Assembly: GCA_963277665.1 (NCBI GenBank)
Contig: OY728142.1
Location: 10,802,001-10,866,000 of the forward strand
Source: Viscum album
Taxonomy: Eukaryota > Streptophyta > Magnoliopsida > Santalales > Viscaceae
DNA length: 64,000 nt
Direction: 5' to 3'
Positions 48,284 to 59,770 of this stretch are shown here, piece after piece. The notes under the pieces are model-generated. The model did not search any database. It was not told the origin of the DNA and saw nothing but the letters and a program-made list of their open reading frames with translations. Numbering within the stretch: position 1 is the first letter of the stretch; every line of letters starts with the position of its first letter. Position numbers and translations under genes: made by a program.

Positions 48284-50020
48284 ACCCACACACTACTGTA
48301 CACCCCCCAAACCCCTCATTAATTTTTTTTACAACTTGCACAAAAAATATATAGATTCACATATATAAATATATTTAGAAACAAAATAACATATTCACCC
48401 ACTATAAAATGTTAATAAAAAAATAAAATAAAAATTTACAAAAAATAAATGTAAAAAATATGCATTTAAAAAAATTATTTTTAAAAAAAACTTTTTAAAA
48501 AAATATTTAAAAAATAAATGAAAAAAAAAATCATTTTAAACAAATTTTTAAATAACAAGGTTTTAAACAAACTCTTTAAACTCACCCACTATTGTGCACC
48601 CCCCAAACTCCTCATTAATTTTTTTACACCTTACACATAATATATATATATTCTCATATATAAATCAACATAGAAAAAAATAACATAGCCACCCACTATA
48701 AAATATTAATAAAATAAATAAAATAAATTTTTTTACAAAAAATTTGTTAAAACATTTAAAAAATATAGGTAAAAAAGCGTTTAAAAAATTCATCTTAAAA
48801 AAATATATATTTTTTAAAAAAATGTTAAAAAAATTAAATAACAAGGTTTAAAACAAATGTTTTAAACCCACCCACTCTTGTGCACCCCCCAAGCCCCTCA
48901 TTAATTTTTTTTACAACTTGTACATAATATATATAGACTCACATATATAAATCAATTTAGAAAAAAATAACATAACCACCCATTATAAAATGTTAATAAA
49001 AAAATAAAATAAATGTTTTTACAAAAAAATGATAAAACATTTAAAAAAATACATGTAAAAAACGTTTATAAAATGTTTTTTTAAAAAAAATTGTTTAAAA
49101 AATCGTTTAAAAATAAATGTAAAAAAACTTTTTAAAAAAATGTTAAAAAAATATTTGAATAACAAGGCTTTAAACAAACGCTTTAGACCCACCCACTGCT
49201 GTGCACCCCCCCAAACCCCTCATTAATTTTTTTTACAACTTTCACATAATATATATAGATTCATATATAGAAATAAATTTAGAAAAAAATAACATAACCA
49301 CCCACTGTAAAGTATTAATAAATAAAATAAAATAAAATTTTTTAAAAAAAAATTAAAACATTTAAAAAAATACATGTAAAAAAATGTTTAAAAAAATTTG
49401 TCTAAAAAAATAAAATATCATTTAAAAATAAATGTAAAAAAGCATTTTAAACAAATGTTAAAAAACATTTAAATAATATGGTTTTAAATAAATTCTTTAA
49501 ACTCACCCAATGTTACTCACCCCTCATTAATTTTTTTATAAATTGCACATAATATATATATATATATATATATTCACATATATAAATCAATTTAGAAAAA
49601 AATAACATAACAAACCACTATAAAATGTTAATAAAAAATAAAATAAACGTTTTTACAAAAAAATTGTTAAAACATTTAAAAAAATACATGTCAAAAAATG
49701 CATTTAAAAAAATGTGTTTTAAAAAAAATTAAAAATAAATGTAAAAAACATTTTAAACAAATTTTAAAAAAACATTAAAATAACAAGGTTTTAAACAAAT
49801 GATTTAAACTCACCCATTATTATGCACCCCCAACCCCTCATTAATTGTTTTTTACAACTTTCACATAATATATATAAATTCACATATATAAATATATTTA
49901 GAAAAAAACATATCCACCCATTATAAAAAGTTAATAAAAAAGAAAATAAATGTTTTTACGAAAAATTTTCTAGAAATTTAAAAAATACATGTAAAAAACA
50001 TTCGTTCAAAAAAAATATGT
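48284..50020. repeat. ~300-bp tandem satellite array inside the hAT element
   Basis: The head of the unit, CACCCACTNTTGTGCACCCCCCAA followed by CCTCATTAATTTTTT, occurs at about 48284, 48583, 48868, 49189, 49503 and 49810. Spacing is 285-321 bp. Each unit continues with ACAACTTGCACATAATATATATAG, a TTTAGAAAAAAATAACATA block, CACTATAAAATGTTAATAAAA, then A-rich text with ACATTTAAAAAA steps. Units differ by indels in the A runs. Confidence 0.85.
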
Positions 50021-50330
50021 TTTAAAAAGATTTAAAAAATGTTTATAAAAACATTTTGAATTAAACATTTAAAAATAAATGTATATTTTTTAAAAAAAAT
50101 TAAAAAAATGGTTTAAAAAACATTTAAATAAAAACATTCAAAAAAATATTTAAAACAAATGTTTAAATAAAAACATTTTAAAAAAATGCTTAAAAATTTA
50201 AAAATAAGTTTAAAAAAACTTTTTACATTAAACTTTTAAAAAAACGTTTTTAACTCATTATATATTTTATTTTGAAAATTATAAAATCCCACCATGGTTG
50301 AGATTGAAAAATCTCCACCCGACCAAAAAG
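50021..50330. other. A-rich end of the satellite, no gene
   Basis: Degenerate TTTAAAAAAACATT steps passing into the right GC-rich subterminal region. No coding signal. Confidence 0.6.
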
Positions 50331-50497
50331 AGCTCGTCCTGACCTGACGGTTTGGGTCGGCCCGAGGCCGGGCTCAGACCACCTCATGGGTTTGTTTGGG
50401 CTGACTTGACCCAGCCCGAATAGTGGTTTGTGGCCCAATTTTTTGGGGGGTAGGCCCGATCTGGTCTGGTTCAGTCCAGGCTGAAATTACACCCTTA

Positions 50498-50505
50498 CTA
50501 TAGAT
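50498..50505. repeat. hAT target-site duplication, right copy (CTATAGAT)
   Basis: One mismatch to 47374-47381. The bases that follow resume B's RNase H. Confidence 0.82.
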
Positions 50506-50900
50506 AGCTACGGTTATTTTTTCTATAAAAATATGGAGGCACTTTATGGAGAGAAATTCAATATATACTTAGACCACAGAAGTTTTAAGTATATTTTCAC
50601 ATAAAAGGAATTGAGCATGAGAAAGAGGAGATGGTTGGCACTTATAAAAGACTATTATTGTTCAATTAATTTTCACCCTAGAAGAGCAAACAAATTCGTT
50701 GTTCCATTAAGTAGGAAAGACCATGTTGTGCTAGAAATGATGAGGATTCAAGAAGATCATTTGATCAAAGACCTAGTAATACTAGACATGGGAATCGTAA
50801 GGGGAGAGATATCATTAACCTTATCCCAAATGATTTCCCAACCATCATTACTAGAGAATATCAAGACTTCTCAAATAGAAGATCCTTTGTTGTAGAAGAA
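50503..50900 (+). pseudogene. Element B RNase H, part after the hAT insertion, and tether
   Basis: Resumes with IATVIFSIKIWRH, the L-A-A-I/V-V-F-A-L-K-x-W-R-H block that directly follows DLE at 47379. The open frame 50611-50895 then gives MRKRRWLALIKDYYCSINFHPRRAN and VPLSRK, the usual N-x-R-Q-R-R-W-x-E-x-L-x-D-Y...H-P-G-K-A-N...A-L-S-R-K end of RNase H. This fixes which frame is real. Confidence 0.8.
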
Positions 50901-51039
50901 GATAGAGGCTATGAAGAATGGGAAGTTTCCTGAGTTCAATATTGATCAAGAAGGTGTACTAAAATTTCATAAAAGACTATTTGTTTCATCTAATTCAGAG
51001 ATAAATAAATAATTGATGGATGAATCTCATAGCTCATAA

Positions 51040-51740
51040 TTATCTATACATCCTAGAAGCACTAAAATGTATAGGGACCTTCATGATCATTATTGGTGGG
51101 ATAACATGAAAAGGGATATTGTTGACTACACTAAAAGGTGCTTGGTGTGACAACAAGTGAAGGTATAGAGACAACTTCCTAATGGGATATTACAACCACT
51201 ACCCATACCAACATGGAAGTGGAAAAATATCACTATGGAAGTTTTCACTGGTCTCCTGAGAACATCTAAGGGAAACAATGTTATATGGGTTATAGTGGAT
51301 CATCTCACCAAGACTGCCCATTTAATTACTATTCAAGAAAATTTCTCTCTTGGCTAACTTGCCAAGATTTATATAAAAAAAGTTGCGAGGTTTCATGGGG
51401 TACCAATTTCTATCATTTTGGATTTTGATCCAAGGTTCACATCAAAATTATAGATAAGTATTCAACATGCTCTAATTACTAAATTTAATTTTAGTACGGC
51501 CTATCACCCCAAACTGATGACCAATCTAAAAGGACTTTTCAGACACTTGAGGACATGCTGAGGACATGCTCAATGGAATTTAAAGGTGGATGAGATCAAC
51601 ACCTCCCATTATTTGAGTTCTCATACAAAAATAGCTTCTATTTGGGTATTCAAATGGAACCCTATGAAGCTCTATATGGGAAGCTATTTAGAACTCATAT
51701 TTGTTGGGATGAAGATGGTTAGAGAAAGATTCTTGGCCCT
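51040..51740 (+). pseudogene. Element B integrase core (third catalytic residue changed)
   Basis: HPRSTKMYRDLHDHYWW is the zinc-region block (H-P-G-x-T-K-M-Y-x-D-L), followed by CLV and a damaged second Cys. NVIWVIVDHLTKTAHLI holds the first catalytic Asp, and SIILDFDPRFTSKL the second. The third block reads DDQSKRTFQTLEDMLRTC where D-G-Q-S-E-R-T is expected, so the catalytic Glu is Lys. MEPYEALYGK ends the core. Frame shifts and stops are frequent. Integrase would insert the cDNA. Confidence 0.8.
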
Positions 51741-51779
51741 GATCTTATATAAGATATAACATATTATGTTTATGTCATC

Positions 51780-52290
51780 CAACAACACATAAAGGATGAT
51801 TCAAGTCAGCAGAAGAGCTATGCTGACATCCATCGAATGGACTTGGAGTTTGATGTTGGTGATAGAGTTTTCCTTAGAATATAACAATGGAAGAGAGTCA
51901 TACAGTTTGGGAAGAAAGGGAAACTTATCCACAGATACATTAGCCCTATGAAATCCTTGATTGCATGGGATCAGTGGCCTATCAACTTTCACTTCCACCA
52001 AACCTAACTCAATTTCACTATATATTCCACATATCTCTCTTAAGGAAGTATATACCTAACCCTACACATGTACTGAATCCAGAGGTGGTATAGTTGGAAC
52101 ATGAAATCTCTTATGAGGAGCACCCAGTAGAGATCTTGAACTGTAGATACAAGGTTATGTGCAACAAGACTACCCACCTCATCAAAGTTTTATAGAGGAA
52201 CTATAAATATGAAGAAGTGACATGGGAACTAGAAGAGACAATGAGACAAAAGTACCCACACCTTTTCTCAACTGAGGGAATGAGTTGAAT
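51780..52290 (+). pseudogene. Element B integrase C-terminus and chromodomain-like tail
   Basis: QQKSYADIHRMDLEFDVGDRVFL is the Q-K-S-Y-A-D-x-R-R-x-x-L-E-F-x-V-G-D-x-V-F-L block, then KGKLIHRYISP. Further on HPVEILN, HLIKVL, VTWELEETM and KYPHLFS match the P-V-x-I-L-D...L-V-K-V-L-W...T-W-E-x-E...Y-P-x-L-F tail of Tekay/Del elements. The minus frame 51801-52001 is a shadow. Confidence 0.75.
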
Positions 52291-52310
52291 TTTTGGGGAT
52301 GAAATTTATT

Positions 52311-52323
52311 AAGGGGTGATGAA
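52311..52323 (+). promoter_or_regulatory. Element B polypurine tract
   Basis: AAGGGGTGATGAA lies directly before the TG of the 3' LTR. Confidence 0.65.
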
Positions 52324-54890
52324 TGTAATGACCTGAAATTTTTGAATAAAATTTGTTTCTTGAGAAAATGTGTGTTATATTATTTTTTACTCAACAAAAC
52401 TGTATCTCTTTAATAATGAAGTAAGCATAAAGGGAAATGTGACTATCAGGACTCAGTCGTTATATGACCATTGGTCAAATATGATTGTTGGTCAATATGA
52501 TCATTGAAGACTATACTTGTATTAATAATTTTAACATTATAATTTTTGTTTATAATTATAAATGAAAAGGTATAATTAATGTAAAAAGGAGAAATGATGG
52601 CCTCAACTAGTAGGGTGATGTCATATGAAGCCCATTTGTTGGATATTGGGATAGAGTTATCATCACTAGGGTTCTCCCTTGACTAATACCAAGTTGAGCT
52701 TCAACAAGTGAAACTTGAACAAACTCACATATGGGAGAAGTTCAAGTTAGTGGAAATTACCACTCAGAAAATGTTAGTCGAGTCACCCCATGAATCTATC
52801 ACCATCGCACACATCACCCTTAAGTCATATTTAGGAGTTATAATGGGTTATGTGTCGAGACCCTATTTACTTAAAGTGTAATTCCATTGTCTAAATAAAA
52901 TTTTTATTCAATAAATTATGTTTTAAGAGTAGTTTTTCTTAATAAAATTGAGATGAGATTTGATAAATTGATTTTTCAGACAGAAATTGTAATTTCCAAA
53001 AAAGATATAAATATTTATAATAAACTAAGATATTATGAATAATACTTATTTCAATGAAATATTATGATAAAAACACTCTTATTTAAATATAAATTATAAA
53101 ATGATTTTATTTATTTCAAGTGTCAGAAATTTTACTATGCATTTTCAATCAGTTGTTTTTTTTAATAAATATGGATTTTTATATTTAAAAGTTAAAATTA
53201 TCATATTTATAAAATTATTCTGATAAAATAAATATCATTTTTGAAATAATCACATAAAAATTCATTTAGGGTGAATTTATGATAATTTTATAAAATACTT
53301 TTTTTAATAGTAAATATACCATTTGAGTTTTTCAGTATGTTTAATGAATTCATAATTATATAATAATGATGTAATATCTAATTAAACATGACCCATGACC
53401 TGAAATATGTTATTTTATTAATATCATGTATTTTAATAGATTTAAATCAATTTCCAAATCTATAATTTACTTTCCAAATTCCAAAATGAAACTTTAACTC
53501 TTAAAATGTTATTTTGAGGAAACTTTACATTTCCTTACCAAAATAAGTAATATAAAATGATGGTAAAATCTTATGGATTAAAATAACATAAATGTTTTCC
53601 CAAGTTTCTAATACCATGTAAAAATACCATTGGAAATCTTATGGTTTTTCATTTTCCACAACCTAGGTTTCTAAGGCATATATTTGGAAATTAGTAAACA
53701 AATCCTCCGTTTTTGCTATAAATACCCACCCACTTCTCTATTTAATTTCACTCACAATCTATACTCCATGAATACGTGGTTGTTTTACCTCCAAATGATT
53801 CCTCTCAATTTGTTCTTAATCCCCCAAGGTCCCAATTCTCAAGTTTTAGGAGTAACTCTTTAAGGTAAGGGAAATATATTTATTTTCTCTTCATTTCAAC
53901 AACCACTTTTTTGTATATATCCTATAAATGTTATGGTAACTCTATCTTATTTAAATTTTATTCATTACCTTACTTCCAAATTATCTTTTATAAATAGGAT
54001 ACCCCTTTACCCTCTTTTTTTACTCTTTTCTAAAACTATGTTTTATATATGTTATGCTGCCGATTTTACTTCTCAAAATTTCTCTCTTCTCCTCAATAAA
54101 TTCCCTTTCTTTAATATAAAAACCTATTTATTTTCTAGGGTTATTTAAAAATATGTAAAAATTATTCATTTTATTTTTTTATTTACTTACATAAAACCAA
54201 AATTTCCTTTCCATGGGTTATAAATGACATAATGATCATGTTTTTAAATCACTTTTGAAATGACGTGATTTTCATATAAAACTCATTTTCTTTTATTATC
54301 CATGGGTTATTTATGAAATTATTTATTATTATATATGTGGATCTCATTAAAATTAATACATATAAAGGTTGTATTCTGATATCACTCAAATTTATTGGGT
54401 GAAAAATTTAATCTCTAGAGGTGACATGTTTTACGATACCATGGTGAATAACCTGGGTAATTTTTTATGATGCCTCGGTGAAAAACCTTGGTGATATGCT
54501 TATGAATGTATCGTTTAAATTTTGTATCCAAATTTACATGTTATGATTCATGTTCTTTTTATTATAATATTTTCCTTTTTTTATTTCTCATGCCTTTATG
54601 ATATTCTTCAATTTTTTATTGATATTTCTCGTGGTCACATGTAAACTATTTCACTTGATTTCCCTTACTAGGCCTTATTATCACCCTTTACTTTGATGTA
54701 TGTACCAAAGTTATGATATGTAATAATTGTACTTAGGATGAACCTATTATATATACTTTCAAGTGGATCAGAATAAAGTTATAAGTTTTCATGTATTATG
54801 TACCTTATTTCCAAGAAACTAAACTTTAAAAGATCATATGTTTGTACCATGTAAATGAAAATTTTAAGTAATAAAAGGAGGGATTCCATA
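52324..54890 (+). repeat. Element B, 3' LTR
   Basis: Begins TGTAATGACCTGAAA, ends GGGATTCCATA. Aligns end to end with 41617-44198 with many substitutions. The CTCAC/CAGG block at 54663-54712 is worn here (CACCCTTTACTTTG...CCAAAG). Confidence 0.88.
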
Positions 54891-54895
54891 GTTTT
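54891..54895. repeat. Element B target-site duplication, right copy (GTTTT)
   Basis: Exact match to 41612-41616. Confidence 0.85.
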
Positions 54896-54914
54896 AGTGT
54901 GGGGAAAAAATTCT

Positions 54915-54928
54915 AAAGGGGGGAAGAT
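54915..54928 (+). promoter_or_regulatory. Element A polypurine tract
   Basis: AAAGGGGGGAAGAT stands before the TGTAAGGACCC start of A's 3' LTR. It is separated from B's end by only a short spacer (54896-54914), which completes A's internal region. Confidence 0.75.
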
Positions 54929-56685
54929 TGTAAGGACCCAAACTATTATAAATAAAATTCCCCTTGTGATTTAATTAAATGTCTTATTATGTAATACGGT
55001 TACAGAAAACACAAGTATGTATTTGGTTTTATTATATCATATTGTATTTAAATGACCATTATGCATAATTATTTTTGATAATAAAGTCATTTAACAATTA
55101 TCACATGATTAGTATAAATATAAGTTTTTAAAAAAATCAATTGACATAAACAAAGGAAGTGATAACCTCAACTGGTTGGATCATACCCTATGAAGCCCAT
55201 TTATTAAAGCCTCTAAGGGAGATAAAATCATTGGGTTTTTCCCTTGACCAAGACCAAGATGAGATCCAACAACATAAGCATTACTGAAACCATTTATTAG
55301 AGAATTTCAAGATCATCTAGATCACAACCCAAACCATGTACGCTGAACCATCCCATAAAAGTCTCACTATCACACACCTTACTGTTGGGGTGTTTACGGG
55401 TGTATTATAGAAATATGTATAAATACCCTATAAATATTAATATGTAAATTATTTTTTATATAATAATGAATATACTTTCATCCTATTATTGTTACTTTAT
55501 AAATGATTTTTATTTTGATACAATAAAATACAAATAGTATTTTTGGGTAATATTCAAATTCAATTAAGGAATTTATTTTGATGAATTAATTTATTTTTTG
55601 AAATAAATAATATTTTTAATAAAATATTATTATGAAATAACTTTTATCAAATATAAATAATCATATAATTTTTATGAAGTCAAATGTAATTTTTATAAGG
55701 GTTCGAAAACTGTTATTGTCAAAAACCCAACATTTCTCAATAAATGTCAATTATGGTTTTAAAAGTGAAAATAAACATATTTAAAAAATTATTTTGATAA
55801 AATGAATATTATTTTTGGAATAATAATGTCTAAATTATCCAATATTAAATTTTTATAATTTTCTGAGACAATCTAATTTTCAGGTAAAAAACAAATACCG
55901 TATAAATATACGGTGAGTATTATGGAATCATAATGACCCAAAAGTGATGTAATAAATACTATAAAGGGTATACATGACAAAATATATGTTTTAAATTTTA
56001 AATAATTTTATTTTATTCTTATTTTATTAATTTTATAAAGCCATTATGAATCCTTCAAAACCATTAACATATTTAAAGGTTTTAAAATCATTTCTTTAAG
56101 AGTATGACTCACTTCCACATAATTAAAGGTATTATTTTATTAATTTTGGCCATTTTCCTTATAAAATAATTAAAACCACTTCTATTTGGAATAAATTATG
56201 GTCAAAAACCATGTAAAGGTTTGTGGTTTTGGTTATTTTATTATATAGAGTACAAAACCAATGTTTGAGAAATGATAAAGAATCCCCACTCATTTCATAT
56301 CTAAACCCACCTAAGATCTCATTTATCTTCACTCAAAATAGTTGGAGCACATACTTACTATACTATTATATCTCTATAGTCCTTCAAAGTCACTCTCAAG
56401 CTCTCAATAACCTCCTCCTAATCATTTGGAATCACACACTCAAGTAAGGGATCCTCTCTTTCTCCCACTTATTCAAGAATCTTATTCATTTTATGTCCTT
56501 TTATTTTCAATTTATAATGTTGGGGGGTGTGTTTTTTCACATGATTTATACTACCCATATGATTTATAAATGAAAATATACCCATTACACTCTCATTAAT
56601 CCCTCCTGTGAACATTTATGTCCCCCTGTTATGCTGCTGAAATTTCACCATGGGATTCCATGGAAAAAAAAGTGTAGTGAATATC
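54929..56685 (+). repeat. Element A, 3' LTR (left part, cut by CACTA-type end)
   Basis: Aligns with 17213-18970 from TGTAAGGACCC to AAAAAAAGTGTAGTGAATA. The remaining ~700 bp of the LTR are not found to the right within the window. No gene; the frame 56223-56447 is partly mirrored in the 5' LTR as repeat sequence. Confidence 0.75.
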
Positions 56686-57250
56686 CACTATAAGAAAATC
56701 ACCTTTTGCGGTGGTTATTTTTTGTTTTGGTGGTGGTTTAAACCCCCACTAAATTTTTCTACAACAGTTTTAAAAAACTTTCACTAAAGTTGTTTTCAAC
56801 ATTTAACACATGGTGGTTCCTTCCATTTAGTGGTGGTTTCTGAAAAGCGTCGTAGAACGTATATTTAGCGACAATTTTCCTCATTTTAGTAGTGGTTTTC
56901 CAGTAAAACAAATGACTTGGATTTAGTGGCGGTTATAACCACTGTTAAATCAAAAATATATTTTTACTGAAGAACCAATATTTAGCGATGGTTTTCTTCA
57001 TTTTAATGGCAGTTTTCCGGTAAAAAAAAGTCGATGATGTAGTTGTAGTTAAAAATGCCACGAAATCAAAAAAAAATTGGCCATAGAACCACTGTTAAAA
57101 TGATATAAAATGCCACTAAATAATATTATGTCATATTTAGCAGTAGTTTTAACCATATCACAAAAAAACATCATTATATAACGGCATTTTAAACTACTGC
57201 GTATAGAAAAAATATTATATTTAGTCGCGGTTTAAACTGTTGATACATGA
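56686..57250 (+). mobile_element. CACTA (CMC/EnSpm-type) transposon, left end
   Basis: Begins CACTATAAGAAAATCACC, close to the usual CACTACAAGAAAA terminal repeat of plant CACTA elements, and sits exactly where A's LTR stops. To 57250 it is filled with subterminal repeats of the GCGGTGGTTTTAACC / TTTAGTGGTGGTTT type on both strands. Those repeats are transposase-binding arrays in known CACTA elements. No matching right end (TTTTCTTGTAGTG type) is seen before 64000, so it either extends beyond the window or has lost its right end. Confidence 0.75.
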
Positions 57251-57955
57251 TGATTTACAAAAAAGACTACAGAATCTACAGCCTCAAAACCCTAGAAAAA
57301 ATCAAAAAAAAATTACATTTCTTATAATCAGAATACATATAAGTCAATAACATAATTCCATAACCAATGAAGCACATCATACAGACACATGGTCATTGAT
57401 ATGATCTCATACCTATCACCTATCGGTCACAACACTACCCATAATATCCCCTAACCCAAACCTTAGTTCCTAGTCCAACTATACAAAATCTCTTATCTCT
57501 CTTATTTCTACTACCTAGGTATCATCCCAACCTATCATGCTCTATACCCCTTGGAAACATGATGCCATGTAGTTCAGTTCTTCTTAATGGGACACATAGT
57601 ACCTTTTATGGACATCATACAAGGACCAATGTGGTTCCTTTTAAAGTCATGAAACCATGAAAAAATTAATCTTCTTTTAGGGTCCTGGGTCTAAGACATA
57701 TTTCCATCATTTTAACATAAATTTTAATGGACTATATGTCATGAATTTTAACAACAAGTGACAAGGACTATATGATATGTAGTTTAATTTCATACAATAA
57801 GGGCTACAAGGTTAAAGGTTTCCAGTTATGTTTGGTATTGGGCCTACACATGAGTTCCCATTTCAAGTTCATCTTTTACATTAATGATTAGATAATAAAT
57901 TATATAGTTAAAATTTTAATACCCTATAATTCTATGATTTTTTTTTAAATTAAAT
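57251..57955. other. Probable CACTA interior or unassigned DNA, no gene
   Basis: About 700 bp with AAACCCTAGAAAAAATC near 57285 and no long open frame on either strand. It could be inner sequence of the CACTA element. No transposase motif is visible. Confidence 0.4.
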
Positions 57956-58706
57956 GGTATTATTTTGAGACTAGGCGCTAAAACGGCATGTGATTCCAAG
58001 CCCCAGAGTGCCCGGAATGATCCATCGAAAAAAATGTTAAGTTTTAAATAGTGTGCATAATAATTTTTTCTAAAAAAGTAGAATAAATCTTAAATGGGTG
58101 CTCGAATCAGAAATATAAGGGCACCATTGCATTCAGGATGGTGGTTTTACCCTAGGCGCGACTTAAGTTTAGTTGGCGCAGGCCTCTAGTGAGAAAACCT
58201 GAAAATGGAATAACCGTAGATAAAATAATTAAATAAAATTATTTTATTTTTCATATGATTATAACTCAAGAACTGTGACTTGGATTGAAAATATAAGACC
58301 ACAGTTGAGCTTGTGAGAGTATTATTTCCTTAGGCAGAGCCTTACATTGGACGGTGAGGGTCAACAGTGGGAAGTAGTTTTTGGCCGTAAATAAAATAAT
58401 TGAATAAAGTTATTTTATTTTCAAATACTTATAAATTATAAATGGTAACTTGGATTGGAAATTTGAGAGTACCATTGAGTTCATGAGGGTATGATTCCCA
58501 TAGGTAGATCCTAACATCGGCCGACGTGGGATGGCTATGAAAGTTGGTTTTTAGGACGTGACGGTAAATAAAATAACTTAAATAAAAGTTATTTTATTTT
58601 AGAATCCTCATAACTCAAAAATGGTAACTCGGATTAAAAAACTAAGACCACCGTTGAGTTTGTAATGAAATTTTCTCCTTAAGAAAATCTTAACCTCGAC
58701 CGTTGT
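57956..58706 (+). repeat. LTR U3-like fragment with ~170-bp tandem units
   Basis: Starts near GGCATGTGATTCC and GAGTGCCCGGAATGA. The unit head GTAAATAAAATAA recurs at 58216, 58386 and 58563 (periods 170 and 177), with a worn unit before. Each unit includes ATAACTCAAAAATGGTAACT, GGATTGAAAATNTAAGACCAC and GTTGAG...TTAGG blocks, similar in style to U3 blocks in Elements 1 and B. A diverged copy lies inverted at 63800-64000. The LTR of Element E begins at 58707 immediately after. Confidence 0.55.
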
Positions 58707-59082
58707 TGTCACGACCCGTCCCCTAGGGCTCGTGTCATGACTACCCCAAGCCCGCCTTCCATAGGTTAGGGGCTGGCGACTAGCACCGAAGGCATATTCC
58801 CTAAAACTGGGAAGGCATTGCCTTTATAACATATAAACACATGCAACTAAGCACACATCAAGATACGAACTCAAGTAAACTGAATAGAAAGTATAGTGAG
58901 TACAGTAAGAAAAGGGGGCCAGAATACAAGCCCAACTGGAAAGTACAAGAAACTAAAAGTACAAGTAATTGAAATTAAAAGTAAACTGGAACAACTCCTA
59001 TGATCACCCACCAAGGATCCTTCATGAAGGGTGGGTACAGATCTTGAATGGTTGTCTCTGCAGTACACCTCATTTAAGGCCC

Positions 59083-59087
59083 ACCTC
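59083..59087. repeat. Solo LTR target-site duplication, left copy (ACCTC)
   Basis: Exact match with 61100-61104. Confidence 0.85.
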
Positions 59088-59770
59088 TGTAACATCCCGG
59101 ACTCGGGTGCCACGCAACGGGTACCCCAAACCCGGCTCTCCACATGACCTCAAGTGCATTTCCCCAAATGCCAGAGGCTGCCGACTAGCAGTGAGGGCCC
59201 AGTTCTGATAGTGGGGAAACTATGCCCTCATTTTTCAAAGTGTAGTGCAGTGGAATTGAAATAAAACATACAACAAACAGTGGAAGCAGTAAACCATACA
59301 GAACTGAAATAATCAAGAGTATACAAATAGTGATGCTACATGCCTCAAGTACCAAGAAAACATCCAGAGCATGTTATACATCAATACAGTACAGCAAAAA
59401 GTAGAGTACAGCAAAACAAAGCAAACAGCTGGCAGCGGCATCGTGAGCCTTGGCTCGGTCCCATGTCATCCTACTCCTCAGCAACAGTCAAGTACCTGTA
59501 TAGGGACTCTTTCCCCTATCTAAACCTGCAGAAATGTAATATGTTTGGGCCGAAAAGCGTGACCTAAACAGGTTGTGAGAAATATATCTCAGTAGGCACC
59601 CACCAAAGGCTTGTTCCCAACTTCATGTAAGCATGCAACAACAGTGTGAGATAGTAAAATGTAATAAAGTAAGCAGTACTGAAAAGTAACTAACTTAACA
59701 ATTAAATTGACATTTTATTATTCATTTAATTCATTTAATTTAGTAACATTTTTGTGCTCAACAGCACCAA

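Larger units (their letters stand above)
47382..50497. mobile_element. hAT-like non-autonomous DNA transposon (3116 bp)
   Basis: The ends are inverted repeats of about 22 bp: TAAGGGTGCAATTCTGGCCTGG on the left and TAAGGGTGTAATTTCAGCCTGG on the right strand, 18 of 22 identical. Both subterminal regions are GC-rich with many GGCCC/GGGCC words (47395-47560 and 50335-50480), as in plant hAT elements. The body is extremely AT-rich and contains a ~300-bp tandem repeat array and a tRNA-like sequence. No transposase frame is seen, so it is non-autonomous. It interrupts B's RNase H; removing it with one 8-bp copy restores the reading context. Confidence 0.85.
41617..54890 (+). mobile_element. Element B: full-length gypsy (Tekay/Del-like) retrotransposon, inactive
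   Basis: LTRs of 2582 bp (41617-44198) and 2567 bp (52324-54890) flank a primer site, leader, Gag, protease, RT, RNase H and integrase in gypsy order, with a GTTTT duplication on both sides. A 3.1-kb hAT-like element splits RNase H. Without that insert B is about 10.15 kb. The LTR ends are TG...TA rather than TG...CA. Many stops, a Phe-Ile-Asn-Asn RT site and a Lys in place of the integrase Glu show it is dead. The LTRs differ clearly, so insertion is old. Confidence 0.9.
17213..56685 (+). mobile_element. Element A: old gypsy element, host of the nested stack
   Basis: Reassembled from pieces: 5' LTR 17213-19683, primer site and leader 19684-19972, integrase C-terminus 41268-41616, last internal bases and polypurine tract 54896-54928, and 3' LTR from 54929. 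The key link is at Element B. Removing B and one GTTTT joins the PHLF-coding end of pol to a short spacer, the AAAGGGGGGAAGA tract and an LTR of the same family as 17213. Gag, protease, reverse transcriptase and RNase H of A itself are not found; the copia and C sequences lie in their place. The right LTR is cut at 56686 by a CACTA-type end. The LTRs are strongly diverged, so A is the oldest element here. Confidence 0.7.

Noticed and set aside
58871..59567. Small frames on both strands around the solo LTR border
   Set aside because: They cross a transposon boundary or lie in LTR repeats and have no protein family signal.
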